Positions 36,804 through 47,970 of a DNA stretch of 64,000 nucleotides are shown piece by piece (within the stretch, counting starts at the first letter, position 1; each line of letters opens with the position of its first letter). The DNA comes from Phlegmacium glaucopus. Its lineage: Eukaryota > Basidiomycota > Agaricomycetes > Agaricales > Cortinariaceae. The stretch is taken from the NCBI GenBank assembly GCA_015039465.1, contig MU130544.1, forward strand, positions 116,955 through 180,954, read 5' to 3'. A model generated the notes under the pieces. The model saw only the letters and a list, made by a program, of their open reading frames with translations. It ran no database searches and had not been told where the DNA came from. Both the position numbers and the translations under genes were made by a program.

Positions 36804-37484
36804 ACTGTCGCAATAGTGTGTATCACCTTGCTACAAAGTAAAGGTAACACTCATTATAGGTTCAACATTTTTCAGAATCTATATGTAGTAGGATGAAGAA
36901 AGTGCTAAAATAGGAGTCGAACGTTGCAAAATATCTTTAGTATACGATACAGTGGAACATGTGCACAAGTTTTTAGGATTTGATGATAATCATGTCGTGA
37001 TAGGTCGTGATACGCTTTCTATTTTTTGAGACAATTAGGAGACCCTCGCTCGCTCGACCCAAAAAGTTTCAAACCCCAAAAAGCCTGGATCGAACGGGGA
37101 AGAGCTGACCAGGAACAGTCTAGATCTTTGATGGCTTGATGTGGGTCTCGTGTGACCTGGTGTGACTGTCTCGTAAGGAAGATTTATCATTGTATGATAT
37201 AACGGTCAATGTTAGAATTTCCTGGACTCCGTAAGCAACAATCAGTGATAACGTTTGGCCAGCGCAGGTCTCGCGCAATGCAAACGAGGAAAGAACAGGA
37301 CAAAAACTACGGTAAATTCGGAAGTATTTTACCCTAACTAATCCTTCCCACTGGTTCGAGCAGGCCGTTGCTTTTAGCACGGCGCATCCGAGTTCTGACT
37401 GAGAGCAGAGGGGATTACATGAATAGCGCAAGTGAAAAAGAAAGAAAGAAACTCACACGCACCATTCCAACACCGTACTCGAAG
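36804..37484. other. Intergenic, no gene recognised
   Basis: Both strands were read. An ORF at 37120-37431 (minus) shows no family features and lies where the GH47 remnant would continue, so it is more likely decayed sequence. Confidence 0.4.
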
Positions 37485-37700
37485 TTAATCACCTTGCCTA
37501 CCTCCCGACTCCCATTCATCAGCCACTTCCATCCATCGTTTTCCTTGATTTGGCACTGTCATCTGATCAGGACCTAAACCCGTCCCCTGATCCGCATACG
37601 AAACAGCACAGGTATAAGCAAGACCATGCACAACCCATCTGTGAATTTCTTTCTGTTTTGGAGGTAGCTCCAAATCGGGGACCTAACACGAGTATTCCAC

Positions 37701-37873
37701 ATCAGTAAATTCAGGTTTTCAGGGTCAAAAAATGGCACTATGGGAAACTGCCAAGAGCTGTCAAGCACTATATAGAGTCCCATAGCAACCTATAGTGACA
37801 TAGCAAAGGGTCTTTGATTGACAGCGCTGGACAGCGCTCCATAACACCCATAGCAAAACCTGAACTTACTGAT
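37701..37873. mobile_element. Small inverted-repeat element occupying a GH47 intron
   Basis: The ends are 19-bp inverted repeats differing at one base (ATCAGTAAATTCAGGTTTT at 37701-37719, and its complement at 37855-37873). On the minus strand the intron between the motif ending GIPAS and VPDLELPP runs from GTAAGT (37869) to TTAG (37683). It is almost entirely this element, with the donor inside the terminal repeat. Confidence 0.55.
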
Positions 37874-38538
37874 GCAGGTATTCCAGGGAGGTAACATGAG
37901 AGATGTTCAAGACGGTGGTCGAGTGAACCTCATTGGATGTCGTGTTGGAGTTTGGTACACGAGGTTGTTGATGATTCCATTAGCTGATGTGATGTCAGAA
38001 AAAGTTAAATGAGTTGAGAGAGGATGTGACTGGATGGAAATGTTAGGCTTAAGTTATAATACGTACATTGTTTATGAGCTTTGGGATCACCACTTTGTTT
38101 CGCGGGGCCGTAACCACGGCAGTAGCGCTAATGGTGAAGTGTTCTATATTCAAAAGAAGTCAGGATTTGGAATGATTTGAATTTGGGGAAGAACTTACAA
38201 CCGCTAGGATTTCCATCTTTCCTGGACCACTGATCATGAAATAAACCATGCACGTCATTTGCTCTATAGAATACATCCATCACCATCTGGGCCTAACAAC
38301 TATCAGCCTTGAAAAACTGTGAAATAAATCTATTCCCAAGCCAATTCAAGTTGTTGCTTCTGCGAAAAGAACAGTCCCTTTATTTCCATCGGAAAGGATT
38401 TCACCACTGTGTAAAGATTGGATTGGATGATGATGATGATGGATGAATTAAGAGATACATACATTTCAACAACAGAATTAGCAGGGGTTCTGATTTGGTA
38501 CAGTTAAAAGCAGGAAGAAGAATTTGACTAATTCTTTC

Positions 38539-39751
38539 TAGGGATGCCGAAGTTCGGTTCTGAACCAGTCCAGAGAACCAGAACCAGCTGAACCGAACCG
38601 CGGTTCTGGTTCGGTTCTGGTTCTGGTTCACCCCCAGCCATCTGGTTCTGGTTCTGGTTCTGGATTGGCCAGAAATCTGAGAACCAGTTCTGAACCGGTT
38701 TGAACCGGTTCTGAACCACTTTATCCCAAGGCAAATACTTAAGTAAGATATCTACTTATTTGCATGTTAAATGACACACTACCTGTATCTATAATGAAAA
38801 TATTTATTCAAGTCACCAACACTATATATTTCCAATCAGAAGTACATCATTCTTTGGTCTGGCATAGTACATAATCAATAACATCTCATTTAATTTATAA
38901 CTTCAGGTTTACCATGTTATTAATATACTCATATTGCAAGAATCCAATTTATAGTTGTCACCTAGCAGAGGATCCAAAGAGGAAAGGATAAGGATCCCTG
39001 CTAAAGTGAGGGGGGATTTAAATACTAATATAAAGATAATGGAGTTATGGAAAATAAATAATCAAATAGTGTCATGTGAAAATAATAAAATGATAAGTGG
39101 TACAATACCAGAATAAATGAAAAATGACAAGTTTGTATTTCATTATTAATATTATTAGTTTTACCTTTCACTGATTTATCTGGAATAAGAGGTAACCAAT
39201 TTAGACCTTTTATAAAAATGATTTAGAGTTTGGGCTGGACTGGTCATGTTCAGGTACTCAGGTGAAAGTTGGGGCCAAATGAAAATGAAGAGTAGAAATG
39301 AGAGGGGAACTAAGTTTGTTGGTGAGGTGGAATTTACAGTTTTGGAATTAGGTTTGGGCTTGGGTGTGAAGCTCATTGGGTCTGGGTGTTCATGTGAAAG
39401 ACTGAAAGTCAGGAGTTGGACTGATTGGATGGAAAACTGAGTGTTACCTAACAATAGTATTTTTTCTTTTCATGTTTGCTATTAGTGATGTCATGGTTAT
39501 AACACCAATACTACAAACTTCTGGCCTCAACTTTTAAGATATATTTATAAATAAGGTGTAATTTTAGAAAATAAAACTTAAAATGAAAAATTCTTGTCTA
39601 ATTGGTGATATCCTAACAAAAGTCTATTTTTAACTGGTTCTTATGGTTCAGTTCTGGTTCTGGTTCTGGTTCTAGTTTTCCTAAGTGGTTCTGGTTCTGG
39701 TTCTGAGAAAATGGGTCCCGAACTGAACCGAACTGAACTTTGGCATCCCTA
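38539..39751. mobile_element. Non-autonomous hAT-like element (1.2 kb) with 8-bp target duplication
   Basis: The ends are TAGGGATGCCGAAGTTCGG on the left and the complement of TAGGGATGCCAAAGTTCAG on the right. Exact direct repeats ATTCTTTC flank it (38531-38538 and 39752-39759). Subterminal arrays of GGTTCT and AACCAG repeats lie at both ends (38555-38720 and 39640-39735). The AT-rich middle has no recognisable transposase. It is the same design as the element at 4583-5197, with related but not identical ends. Confidence 0.88.
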
Positions 39752-39850
39752 ATTCTTTCTGCCTAGCAAGGGGGCTGGCTCGGCAGAAAGAGGTAGGCAG
39801 AGTGCAAGCCCCCGAGGTAATGAATTGTGGCGATTACATCAACGTTGATG

Positions 39851-40010
39851 TAGTGTTACCAAAGTTTGGTTTGGTTTGGTTCTTCAACCTTTTTTGAAGA
39901 ACCGAGAACCGAACCGAAGGGTTCCTCATTGAACTGAACCGGAACCGGAACCAGAACCGATAGAACCGGTTCTAGAACCAGTTCGAACTGTTGAACCGAT
40001 GATGAAAACC
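39851..40010. mobile_element. Left end of a third hAT-like element of the same family
   Basis: TAGTGTTACCAAAGTTTGG at 39851 closely matches the terminus of the 4583-5197 element (TAGGGTTACCAAAGTTCAG). It is followed by TTTGG and GAACC repeats and many AACCGG/GGTTC units up to about 40005. No matching right end was found, so the element is truncated or its partner end has diverged. Confidence 0.6.
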
Positions 40011-41474
40011 TTTAAATTAAATTATATTGTAATTTGCTTGATTTAACAAGCTACTAGTAGTCTACTATGCTCCTAGCATGGATGCTGTTGTTGTTATAGT
40101 ATATTTAAATAGAAAAAAAACCTTGTTCATTCGACGTCCGTTCATTCATTGTCGAGTTTCCAGGAAATTTACAACTTATATCTATTCCAGTAGATTGACA
40201 TTCAGTAGCCATCATACAGAATACATAAGGTTCAAACATACCTCATCTTTTGATGTGTTAAACAGTTGTGTGTCTATGTTCATTCGTTGTTTGTTTGTTT
40301 GTTCATCATTCCTTCATCCCATTTCAAGTTGTTCATTTGTTTGTCGTCCGTCCGTTCGTAGAATTTAAGTATCATACATCATCCGATGGTGGAACGGGAC
40401 CAGGATAACTAATATCCTCATTATCAGCTGGTATCAACAGTAATGGAATTGAGAAAAGCGGCAGTCAAAGTTGTCATGTCGGACATCATTCTAGGATTGG
40501 ATATAGCAAGAACCATTTCCATGAGGGATGTTGCTGCGGGCTGGTGTCAAAGATAGCGGTCGTGGTCGTCGTGGTATTATCTTTCATTCGTCCATTCGTT
40601 GTCTTTGGTTCATTTGTTCGTCGTTGTTTGTTTATGTTCGTTCATTCATTTTTGGTGTTCATTGTTTGTTGTTTGTCTGTAGTAGGTTATATTAGATTTA
40701 AATTTAAATTTTAAAAAAAATACTGGCCAAGGTAGTAGGGTTGCTCGTCATCGTTCTGCTCGGCATTCGTCCATTAATTGTCCTTGGTTCGTTGTTTGTT
40801 GTCGTTTGTTTATGTTCGTTCATCCATTTTTGGCGTTCGTTGTTCGTTTGTTCATTGTCATTTGTTGTCGTCCATTCGGCATTGTTGTTCGTCATCATTT
40901 GCCTGTCGTAGTCTACATTAGAAATAAATCAAAACCTAAAAAAAATTCCTTGGAAGGGGTAGTGTCCATGTCCGTTATCGTTGTGCTAATTCTTGTTGTG
41001 ATTATTGAGATGTTCCTCAGGACCAATGCCGCTATCGAAGTGTCAGTACTAAGAATTTCAAGTTCTGATTAAAATGACAATATATACCTGAGCATCAGAA
41101 CTTGTGGGGATCCAAATGCTCCTGCGCACAGGATTATTTCACATCGGGCACGAACCTTCCAATCAGGCGACTCTTTTTTAGTCGATCGAAGAAGAACTGA
41201 ACGGGCCCTCAAAGCTTGATATTCACCCACATATGTTAGCCCACTTTGTCTGTCTCAGACGGAAGAGCGAAGTGTCATAATGTACCATCATAGACCCAGC
41301 AGCGGACTGAGCTGGTGCTGGGAATATGTCCGTCATTGACCCATAAGCTCATGGCCCCTCAGAGGGTGGGTTGGCTGAGGTGCTCGGGTGAATGTATGAA
41401 TTAACCACAAAGCTTGGGGCTCGGAGGAACACCCGAATTGGTGAATGCCCGAATCCTCACTGAAATGCAAAATT
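40011..41474. repeat. Low-complexity GTTC/CATT-rich region, partly duplicated
   Basis: Stretches 40120-40350, 40580-40680 and 40760-40920 are dominated by GTTCGTTCATT-like words. The segments about 40585-40740 and 40760-40960 are diverged copies of each other, each ending in an AT-rich stretch and then GGTAGTAGGG or GGGGTAGTG. The apparent ORFs here are products of this composition. No gene is seen up to 41474. Confidence 0.6.
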
Positions 41475-41478
41475 GATT

Positions 41479-43108
41479 TAGGCTGGTGCCCAGGATATTA
41501 TCCGAAAACCAGCCAGAAATGACGTTTCTGGCTGGGCATTCAGGATATTACCTGAATACCAGCCAGAAATGATGTTTCTGGCTGGGCGTTTGGGATATCA
41601 CCCGAATACCAGCCAGAAATGATGTTTCTGGCTGGGCGTTTGGGATATCACCCAAATACCAGCCAGAAATGACGTTTCTGGCTGGGTGTTTGGGATATCA
41701 CCTGAATACCAGCCAGAAATGACGTTTCTGGCTGGGCGTTCAGGATATTACCTGAATACCAGCCAGAAATGATGTTTCTGGCTGGGCGTTTGGGATATCA
41801 CCCGAATACCAGCCAGAAATGACGTTTCTGGCTGGGTGTTTGGGATATCACCCGAATACCAGCCAGAAATGACGTTTCTGGCTGGGTGTTCGGGATATCA
41901 CCCGAAAACCAGCCAGAAAAGCTGTTTCTGGCTGGGCGTTCGGGATATTACCTGAATACCAGCCAGAAAAGCTGTTTCTGGCTGGGCGTTCGGGATATCA
42001 CCCGAATACCAGCCAGAAAAGCTGTTTCTGGCTGGGCGTTCGGGATATCACCCGAATACCAGCCAGAAAAGCTGTTTCTGGCTGGGCGTTTGGGATATCA
42101 CCCGAAAACCAGCCAGAAAACATGTTCTGGCTGGCGTTCGGGCGATCTTGTGAGATCTACTTAGTGACTGTTTGACACAATTCACGCCGGGTATTTTCGA
42201 CCACAATACAGACTGTAAACTACTTTTAACGCCGTTTAATGCAGTTTAGCGGAACTACAAGTCTCTCCTTCTCCACCCCGTACTCAATCTTATCACCAAT
42301 GTATCTCTTCATAAAAAAATGTTGGGCAATCCACTATTATGATAGTATTATCAGCTAGGAAATGAGCTTACTTCATTTTTGACCTGTACCATCTGCAGGG
42401 ATGGTTTTGGAATGTGTAGAACGAATGAGAAGACAAAGAAATACCTTAGACCTCCCATTGACCTTGTAAAAAGACCAGATATCAATTAGTGAAGATTTGG
42501 CAAAAAGAGAGTATTCTCACAGTGACACGTTTTCACTCCCACATTTTCTTAATGTCGGGTGCAATGTAAACGCCTTGTTTCCATGGCTGATTCGGCTGCA
42601 CCCGATATTGAATTTTTTCACCAAATTTGAATGTTGGCATGGTGTGAAGATAGTACCGATCGGGAAGCAAATAACTCGATAATATTAATTAATTAATTAA
42701 ATTTTGATCAGGCAGACTACAAATGATATGCACATGGCCCGATCGTCCTGTCCAGTGGTTTGAACACTGGGATTACCTGAAAACCAGCCAGAAACATCAT
42801 TTCTGGATGGTATTCGGGTGATATCCCGAACGCCCAGCCAGAAACATCATTTCTGGCTGGTATTCGGGTGATATCCCGAACGCCCAGCCAGAAACATCAT
42901 TTCTGGCTGGTATTCGGGTGATATCCCAAACGCCCAGCCAGAAACGTCTTTTCTGGCTGGTATTCGGGTGATATCCCGAATGCCCAGCCAGAAACATTAT
43001 TTCTGGCTGGTATTCGGGTGATATCCTGAGTGCCCAGCCTGGGCCTACCTAATCCTGGCATTTTTTCTGGCTGGTTCTCGGATAATATCCCGAGAATCAG
43101 CCACAAAT
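41479..43108. mobile_element. Inverted-repeat element built from arrays of 50-bp hairpin repeats
   Basis: The termini are inverted repeats of about 40 bp (TAGGCTGGTGCCCAGGATAT on the left; the right end ends in the complement of GGCTGATTCTCGGGATAT). Inside, about 13 tandem 50-bp units run from 41508 to about 42150. About six units of the same sequence run in the opposite orientation from about 42783 to 43070, separated by 630 bp of unrelated sequence. Each unit is itself a palindrome pair: CCAGCCAGAAA/TTTCTGGCTGG and TTCGGG/CCCGAA around GATATC. The long ORF-like stretches in it are repeat artefacts. Confidence 0.75.
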
Positions 43109-43339
43109 CGGGGATGAACCGATCCAGTCGGTACACTACTATACCTGATTCTCCTCCTGTCGACCGATCATTGTTGACTGCAGTGGTTTCAGGATTTTGA
43201 ACAGATTTACGATGCTAAAGGGTAAAATAATGTAATGTTAACTTTGTTTTGTGATGCCGATGCAATAACTTGACTTGCCGAATACAATGGGCAGTCTTCC
43301 TTTTATGGTACGAGATTCCATCCTTGACCACTCACCACC
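43109..43339. other. Short intergenic spacer
   Basis: No gene; this is the probable promoter side of the following ORF. Confidence 0.4.
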
Positions 43340-43585
43340 ATGTCAAATCTCGCCGTTTTGCAAGACGCCTGCATTGTTGCTGCCTACATGAAGAGAAATT
43401 TTCCCAGTGTATTAGTTAGCACCCTAGATTTGCAAGGCCCTAATGTTGAGATAGAACACCCACCTGGCTGGTCAGTGGAATTTGCGTTGGAGGTTGATCT
43501 GGCATTGGATGTCATCGCACGTGCCTTCCACAACCAAGGTGCTTTATTGACCGTTACAGAAATGCACTTGATTGATTTTAATTAG
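43340..43585 (+). CDS. Short ORF, possible upstream part of the TET/JBP-like gene
   Basis: This is an 81-codon ORF with a plausible start context (CACCACCATGTC). It has no recognised domain; it contains PPGWSVEFALEVDLALDVIARAF and ends at a TAG (43583-43585). After the TAG the same frame gives a coding-like stretch (QPSGMSGDMQIIVGSNTWGPP). It could therefore be the N-terminal portion of the dioxygenase gene downstream, separated by a nonsense codon and a frame change, or an unrelated ORF. Confidence 0.4.
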   Translation: MSNLAVLQDACIVAAYMKRNFPSVLVSTLDLQGPNVEIEHPPGWSVEFALEVDLALDVIARAFHNQGALLTVTEMHLIDFN

Positions 43586-43668
43586 TTTCAACCGAGTGGG
43601 ATGTCAGGCGATATGCAGATCATTGTGGGGTCAAATACCTGGGGACCACCAGCGATTGAGAAGACATA

Positions 43669-44549
43669 ATGCGAAAAGGGTTCGAGCCGTTGAAATCCGA
43701 CTACCTTGAGATCAGACCATGCACCATCACCGATCGTCACGGCCGGATGTTGGTCTGGTACCTGCCGAATATTTTGCGACCTGAACGCCAGGTACTGTCG
43801 AAAACTTGTACATTTGAGGATGGACACACTGATATGAAGACAGGAATCAATGTTTGCCGACCTCAACATGTTAGATCGGGCATTGAAGTTGGACCCGAAG
43901 CAGTCAAATAACTGGCGAACCTCCCCGGAGTATTTTCAGTCGGTTGAAGGGGGTTTGAAATGTGGGACCTTGAATATTTCCCCTGCGTGGTTTGAGCAAG
44001 GACATGAGGTATTTAGGCGCTTATTGCATGTCTGCATAAATCTAATTAGTACAGCAGACCAACAAGCACTTCCTGAAGGTGTCGTTAGATCTTATGAAAG
44101 AGAACCCGACTTGCGAGTGGTTGAAAAAAAGCTGGTCGTTATTTGCATTGATGGGAGGTATCCTCAGCATAGTCCAACCGGAACTATTCGACTTGGGTGT
44201 GCAGGCCCTACAGCTGTTAGAATCTGACCCGGAAGTGTGCGATAACCCAGAGAGGCTCCGGGAGCTTTTGGGTATTTGGCATATGCCATTTTCTGCGCTC
44301 TCAGTCATCAGCAATCGGGTCACCCCATTACACTGTGATACTGGTGGACGGGCAGAGTGGATGGACTTGATGTTAGCATTGGGTGAGTATGACAACGGCC
44401 GATTCGGCATCCCAGCCTTTGGGTACACCTTCAAATATAATCCTGGAACAGTAGTTGCACTGTCGTTGAAGATCTTCCAGCATGGTGCCACTTGCGAAGG
44501 CAATCGGGCAGCCATCTCATTCTACATGCGGGACAACGTCTTGAATTGA
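43669..44549 (+). CDS. TET/JBP-family 2-oxoglutarate/Fe(II) dioxygenase (N-terminus uncertain)
   Basis: Three exons, 43669-43791, 43844-44008 and 44055-44549, read continuously for about 260 residues. After RHGRMLVWYLPNIL and NISPAWFEQGHE comes the double-stranded beta-helix core. HCD (codons 44331-44339) supplies the HxD iron ligands, with GGRAEWMDLMLALGEY next to it. PGTVVALSLKIFQHG gives the distal histidine (44481-44483), and NRAAISFYMRDNV holds the 2OG-binding arginine (44505-44507). This arrangement is that of fungal TET/JBP enzymes, which oxidise 5-methylcytosine or thymine in DNA and are expanded in mushrooms together with KDZ transposons. The metal and cosubstrate residues are intact. 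The true start could not be placed, so the gene may be complete with further upstream exons or 5'-decayed. Confidence 0.78.
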
Positions 44550-45103
44550 GTCGGTCTCCCGAGTGGGACATGGTTGCATCGAGCAGACTATCAAAAGCTT
44601 CTGACCCCTTGATGTTTTCTTCTGCTTTTATACATTTACGGTTTGGTACAAATATATGAAATTTGGATGCAGCAAATCAGCTGTCTCAACATAATATAAA
44701 TAGATGTATGTAAGCCGACCGGGTAAGTTAGGCCGACTCTGCAGCTATGCGTAGATAGTCAATCGGCAAGATCAGGTGTTTCAAAGGCTGGTCTCAGTTG
44801 GGTATTCACTTGAGAGTGGAAGCCTACCAGATTCCGCTTGCTTAACTCTAAGTTAATACTGATGATATTAGACAATGTAAATAGATTGACCAAATTTGTA
44901 TGTAAGCCAACCGGGTAAGTTAGGATAATCAATCAGCAGGACCGGGCTGTTTCAAAAGCTGGTTTGAGTCAGGTGTTGAGAGAAGTGAAAGCCTACCCAG
45001 AATCCGCTGCTTGTAATTCTAATTCTAAACAATATAAATAAAATAATATAGACAATATAAGACAAGACTCAAGAAAGAATTGAACACTAGCGAGAACTAC
45101 AAT
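44550..45103. repeat. Intergenic with a tandem duplication of about 193 bp
   Basis: The word TGTATGTAAGCC with CCGGGTAAGTTAGG occurs near 44705 and again near 44897. The same following order appears in both (AATCGGCA or AATCAGCA, then TTTCAAAGGCTGGT, then GAAGCCTACC). No gene is seen. Confidence 0.65.
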
Positions 45104-45895
45104 TTACAGGTCCCAGCTGCCCAACCATCTTTCGAGGTTACCCTGAACATGCTCGAGGGATTCACCAGCATTCCACGCCTGTTCCTCGAGGTATTCCACA
45201 CGTTCAAGGTGTTCCTCCCCAGCTTTGAGAGCAAGTTCATACCCAATATGGTATGGAAGGCGGGAACCATTGTCCGGCCGGATTGCAGTATGCGCATTTT
45301 GCATTTCCGCAAGGGTCGGCTTTAGAGGAACCTAATCAATCTTGGACAGACGGCGAACAATGAAACAATAACTCACCTTTAAATATCTAGGATCAACCTC
45401 GCGTGAATCACCCAAACGACGGAAATCTTCTCCTATGTCCCGTTTTGGACTTGGCCCTGATGCACATTTGTGTTTGTGTTTGTCGGGACATGGTCCGGTC
45501 GAAATAACTTTCTTTTGCTTCTTGGGTGGATTGGGGGATCGGGCACACTTTTTCCGGCATGTTTCCTTCTGGGGTACTTCGGGTTGAGCAGAAAATGCTG
45601 AATTTGTGTTTGGGAGGGCCAGCAATGCAACCGAGTCAGGGTCTGGTGGTGCTGAATCGACAGACATTAGAGTGGAGTGGAGGGAAATTTCAGCATTGAA
45701 ATCGGGGAATGGTGGGACATCTTCAACATCTCCATCTATGTCATTGAATTTTGTGAGACCGGGAGAGATAGTCATAGGAAAATCAGGCATTGTACACGAG
45801 TCAGGTGCTGTTGATATCATTGTAGGTAATTCATCTGAACCAGAAGGGAACACAGGCATTGCTGAGGTTGAGGCCAAGTCTGGAAATGCTGGCAA
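45104..45895 (-). CDS. Orphan protein, acidic/proline-rich, unknown function
   Basis: Two exons on the minus strand, 45895-45377 and 45331-45104, give 248 residues. The N-terminal half is low-complexity (Pro, Ser, Asp, Phe; PAFPDLA, PPFPDF), followed by a basic Cys/Lys patch (CRKKCARSPNPPKKQKK, possibly a nuclear localisation signal). The C-terminal exon is helical and charged (LALKAGEEHLERVEYLEEQ), compatible with a short coiled coil. No family is recognised. Its position beside the TET/JBP-like gene in transposon-rich DNA suggests a transposon-carried gene, which is inference. Confidence 0.5.
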
Positions 45896-46945
45896 TATTG
45901 GTAAACACCAAACCCCAGAAAGCAGTGAAGTTAAAGACTGAACAGGTCCAGGTTTACCTGTTTGAGCCGGTTTTAAACCCGGAAACGGAACGGGAAGAAA
46001 CTACCGGGACTTAACGAACGCTGGTATGCCCGTTTGAACCCACTCAACTAAAACCCAGCCCCATCACCACCGGACCCGTTGCCGTTACGGAACCCATCCC
46101 GTCGGTTTCATCCTCTTCCGCTGACTGACACGACCAGTCCACCCGGCTAGGTAAACCGCTACCCGTAGAATAATGTCTTCAACTTTTGTCGGAGAAACTC
46201 ACCGAACATTATCTATACCCCGACCATCGGGACACTACGCCATACTAACATCTAGTCCCGTTGTACCAACTCGTCTCAATAGAATCACGAGAACAACCGG
46301 ACTCGGTGTAGTACATCTGACAGTTTGAGAAACTTTTTAACCAGTACTGGGTCCTGTATCTACCTGAGGAACCACTACCGACAGGTGTCGGAGAAAGGGG
46401 TCGAATTTTGTTCCCTCAGTACCCAAACCCGACCAAAACTCAAGGGCCTCCCAACTCACCTGTACCTTCGGTAAACAGTCCTCTGGAGGGAAACCAGGAT
46501 GGGATACGGAGGGTCGGATACGTATTGTGGTGGGCAGTGGACTAGAGTGGTAGTATACTGTTGGGATACAATAGCGGATACGGATACCGTGATGGGACAT
46601 GGGAGACAGTGATACACTGTAGGGTAGTGTTCAAAGGATGTCTTCGTATGGGGGAATGGCAGAGAAACCGAGACAGGGTATACAGAATCAGTGATACGGA
46701 ATCAGTACTGGACCTATCCATGGGTGTATCACATCATAATGTACTGACTAATAATAGTGATATGTTTGTTCATGTATGTACGTGTGTCTGGTACATGGAA
46801 TCATATTTACCAATTCCACGTCTATATCCAAGACGTGGAACCAGTTATTGTTACAAATACCCCAATAGGTTCTTACACTCACATTCCTCTCAACGAACCA
46901 AATTGGAACACTGACAAGGGATTGTGGTAACCGTACGTTACCCAC

Positions 46946-46979
46946 ATCACCACCACCACCACCACCACCACCACCACCA
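46946..46979. repeat. CAC microsatellite
   Basis: About eleven uninterrupted CAC units. Confidence 0.95.
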
Positions 46980-47107
46980 ACTTCTATTTTTATAAACCTT
47001 GTACAGTTAATTCGAATTTGCAATCTTAGTGTCAGTGCAACTATCCTGGGTCCTCTGCAGATCCCTACATTTGTGTGGTAAAAACGTCAAAGTGTTGGAA
47101 GCGTCAT

Positions 47108-47220
47108 AGTAACGTCCAGTAGCGTCTAGTAACGTCTAGTAACGTCTAGTAGTGTCTAGTAGCGTGTATGAACGTCTAGTAACGTCTTATGAACGTCTAG
47201 TAACGTCTATGAACGTCAGT
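47108..47220. repeat. Short tandem array (TAACGTCTAG-like, about 10-11 bp)
   Basis: AGTAACGTCTAG-like units recur about ten times with small variations (AGTAGCGTCTAG, ATGAACGTCTAG). No coding potential is claimed. Confidence 0.85.
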
Positions 47221-47970
47221 AGTGGTTGTAAGTGTAAGAGTAAACGTCAATGGTCGACAAGAGTGTTAGAAATCTGTGTTGAGGTTGTTTCCATTACGTG
47301 TCCCCTGACCATCGTGAGTAGTGGACCATACTAACATCTAGCCCCGCTGTACTAACTCGTCTGAATAGAGGATACACGATCATGATTAAATGGCCTAGGT
47401 GCACTGTACGCAATTGGTGTAAAGTTTGAGAATAATGTAGAACGACGTGACTCGGTAGCGCATCTGACTGATATGATAATCGTCATGGTTCATCGTATTG
47501 TGGTTTCTTGTCTCCCCTTACCGGTACCTAAAGGTGTCTAAAACTCAGGGTGGAACCTTGCTCCAGACTCGATTCGACTAGAACTTGAGGGCGTCGTTAG
47601 TTGCACGTTCTGAAGCGCACATTACGCAATACATCGTGACATCATCACCTCCAATCATCTACTATTTTGGTCGAGTAACTACCTTGATGCAGTTAATTCG
47701 AACATTTTCAACCATCATTAGTGATCCATTAGTGCTGACTGGACTATTTGCGGTGATCCCTAAAAAAGAAAGGAATTTTGTTTGGTGGTAGGATAGAGTG
47801 ATAATCAGTTCACGGACCGCCATGTGTTATGGTGTTGCGAATTCTCCATTTAAAGTAATAAAATAAGATAGGGAAGGGTTGTTTCAACAGGTCAGAGACT
47901 AGTAGGTCGGTCTGAAGCGGACTGTCTTTTTTTCGGTTGTCTTACGAGAGTCCATTACTACCGGTAATGG

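Larger units (their letters stand above)
37485..39840 (-). pseudogene. GH47 class I alpha-mannosidase-like remnant, frameshifted and split by a hAT-like element
   Basis: Minus-strand pieces follow the order of GH47 fungal mannosidases: IATIHYLGGLHSAY (about 39790-39835), VMDVFYRANDVHGLFHDQW (about 38294-38201), KQSGDPKAHKQ (about 38070-38110), GIINNLVYQTPTRHPM and RLEHLSCYLPGIPA (about 37975-37870), then VPDLELPPKQKEIHRW and HGLAYTCAVSYADQ (37682-37485). Between KQSGDPK and its preceding motif, and again before RLEHLSC, the frame changes without room for introns. The last exon stops at TAA (37485-37487), short of the usual C-terminus. The N-terminal part is missing. Enzymes of this family trim mannose from N-glycans. 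A 1.2-kb element sits inside the gene at 38539-39751. Confidence 0.7.

Noticed and set aside
40078..41072. ORFs rich in Phe, Val, Ile and His in the GTTC/CATT region
   Set aside because: The composition follows the low-complexity repeat, the two DNA copies do not preserve the frame, and no domain is visible.
41479..41486. Target duplication for the hairpin-array element
   Set aside because: The eight bases on each side do not match, so I do not claim a hAT duplication for this element.
41886..43136. ORFs encoding repeats such as PEYQPEKLFLAGR
   Set aside because: They are translations of the 50-bp palindromic DNA repeat and occur in several frames on both strands, with no independent coding signal.
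47440..47510. Possible tRNA-Met-like gene
   Set aside because: The D-arm and T-arm words are present, but the anticodon stem does not pair and the acceptor ends do not match. At best it is a degenerate SINE head, so it is listed only as a finding.
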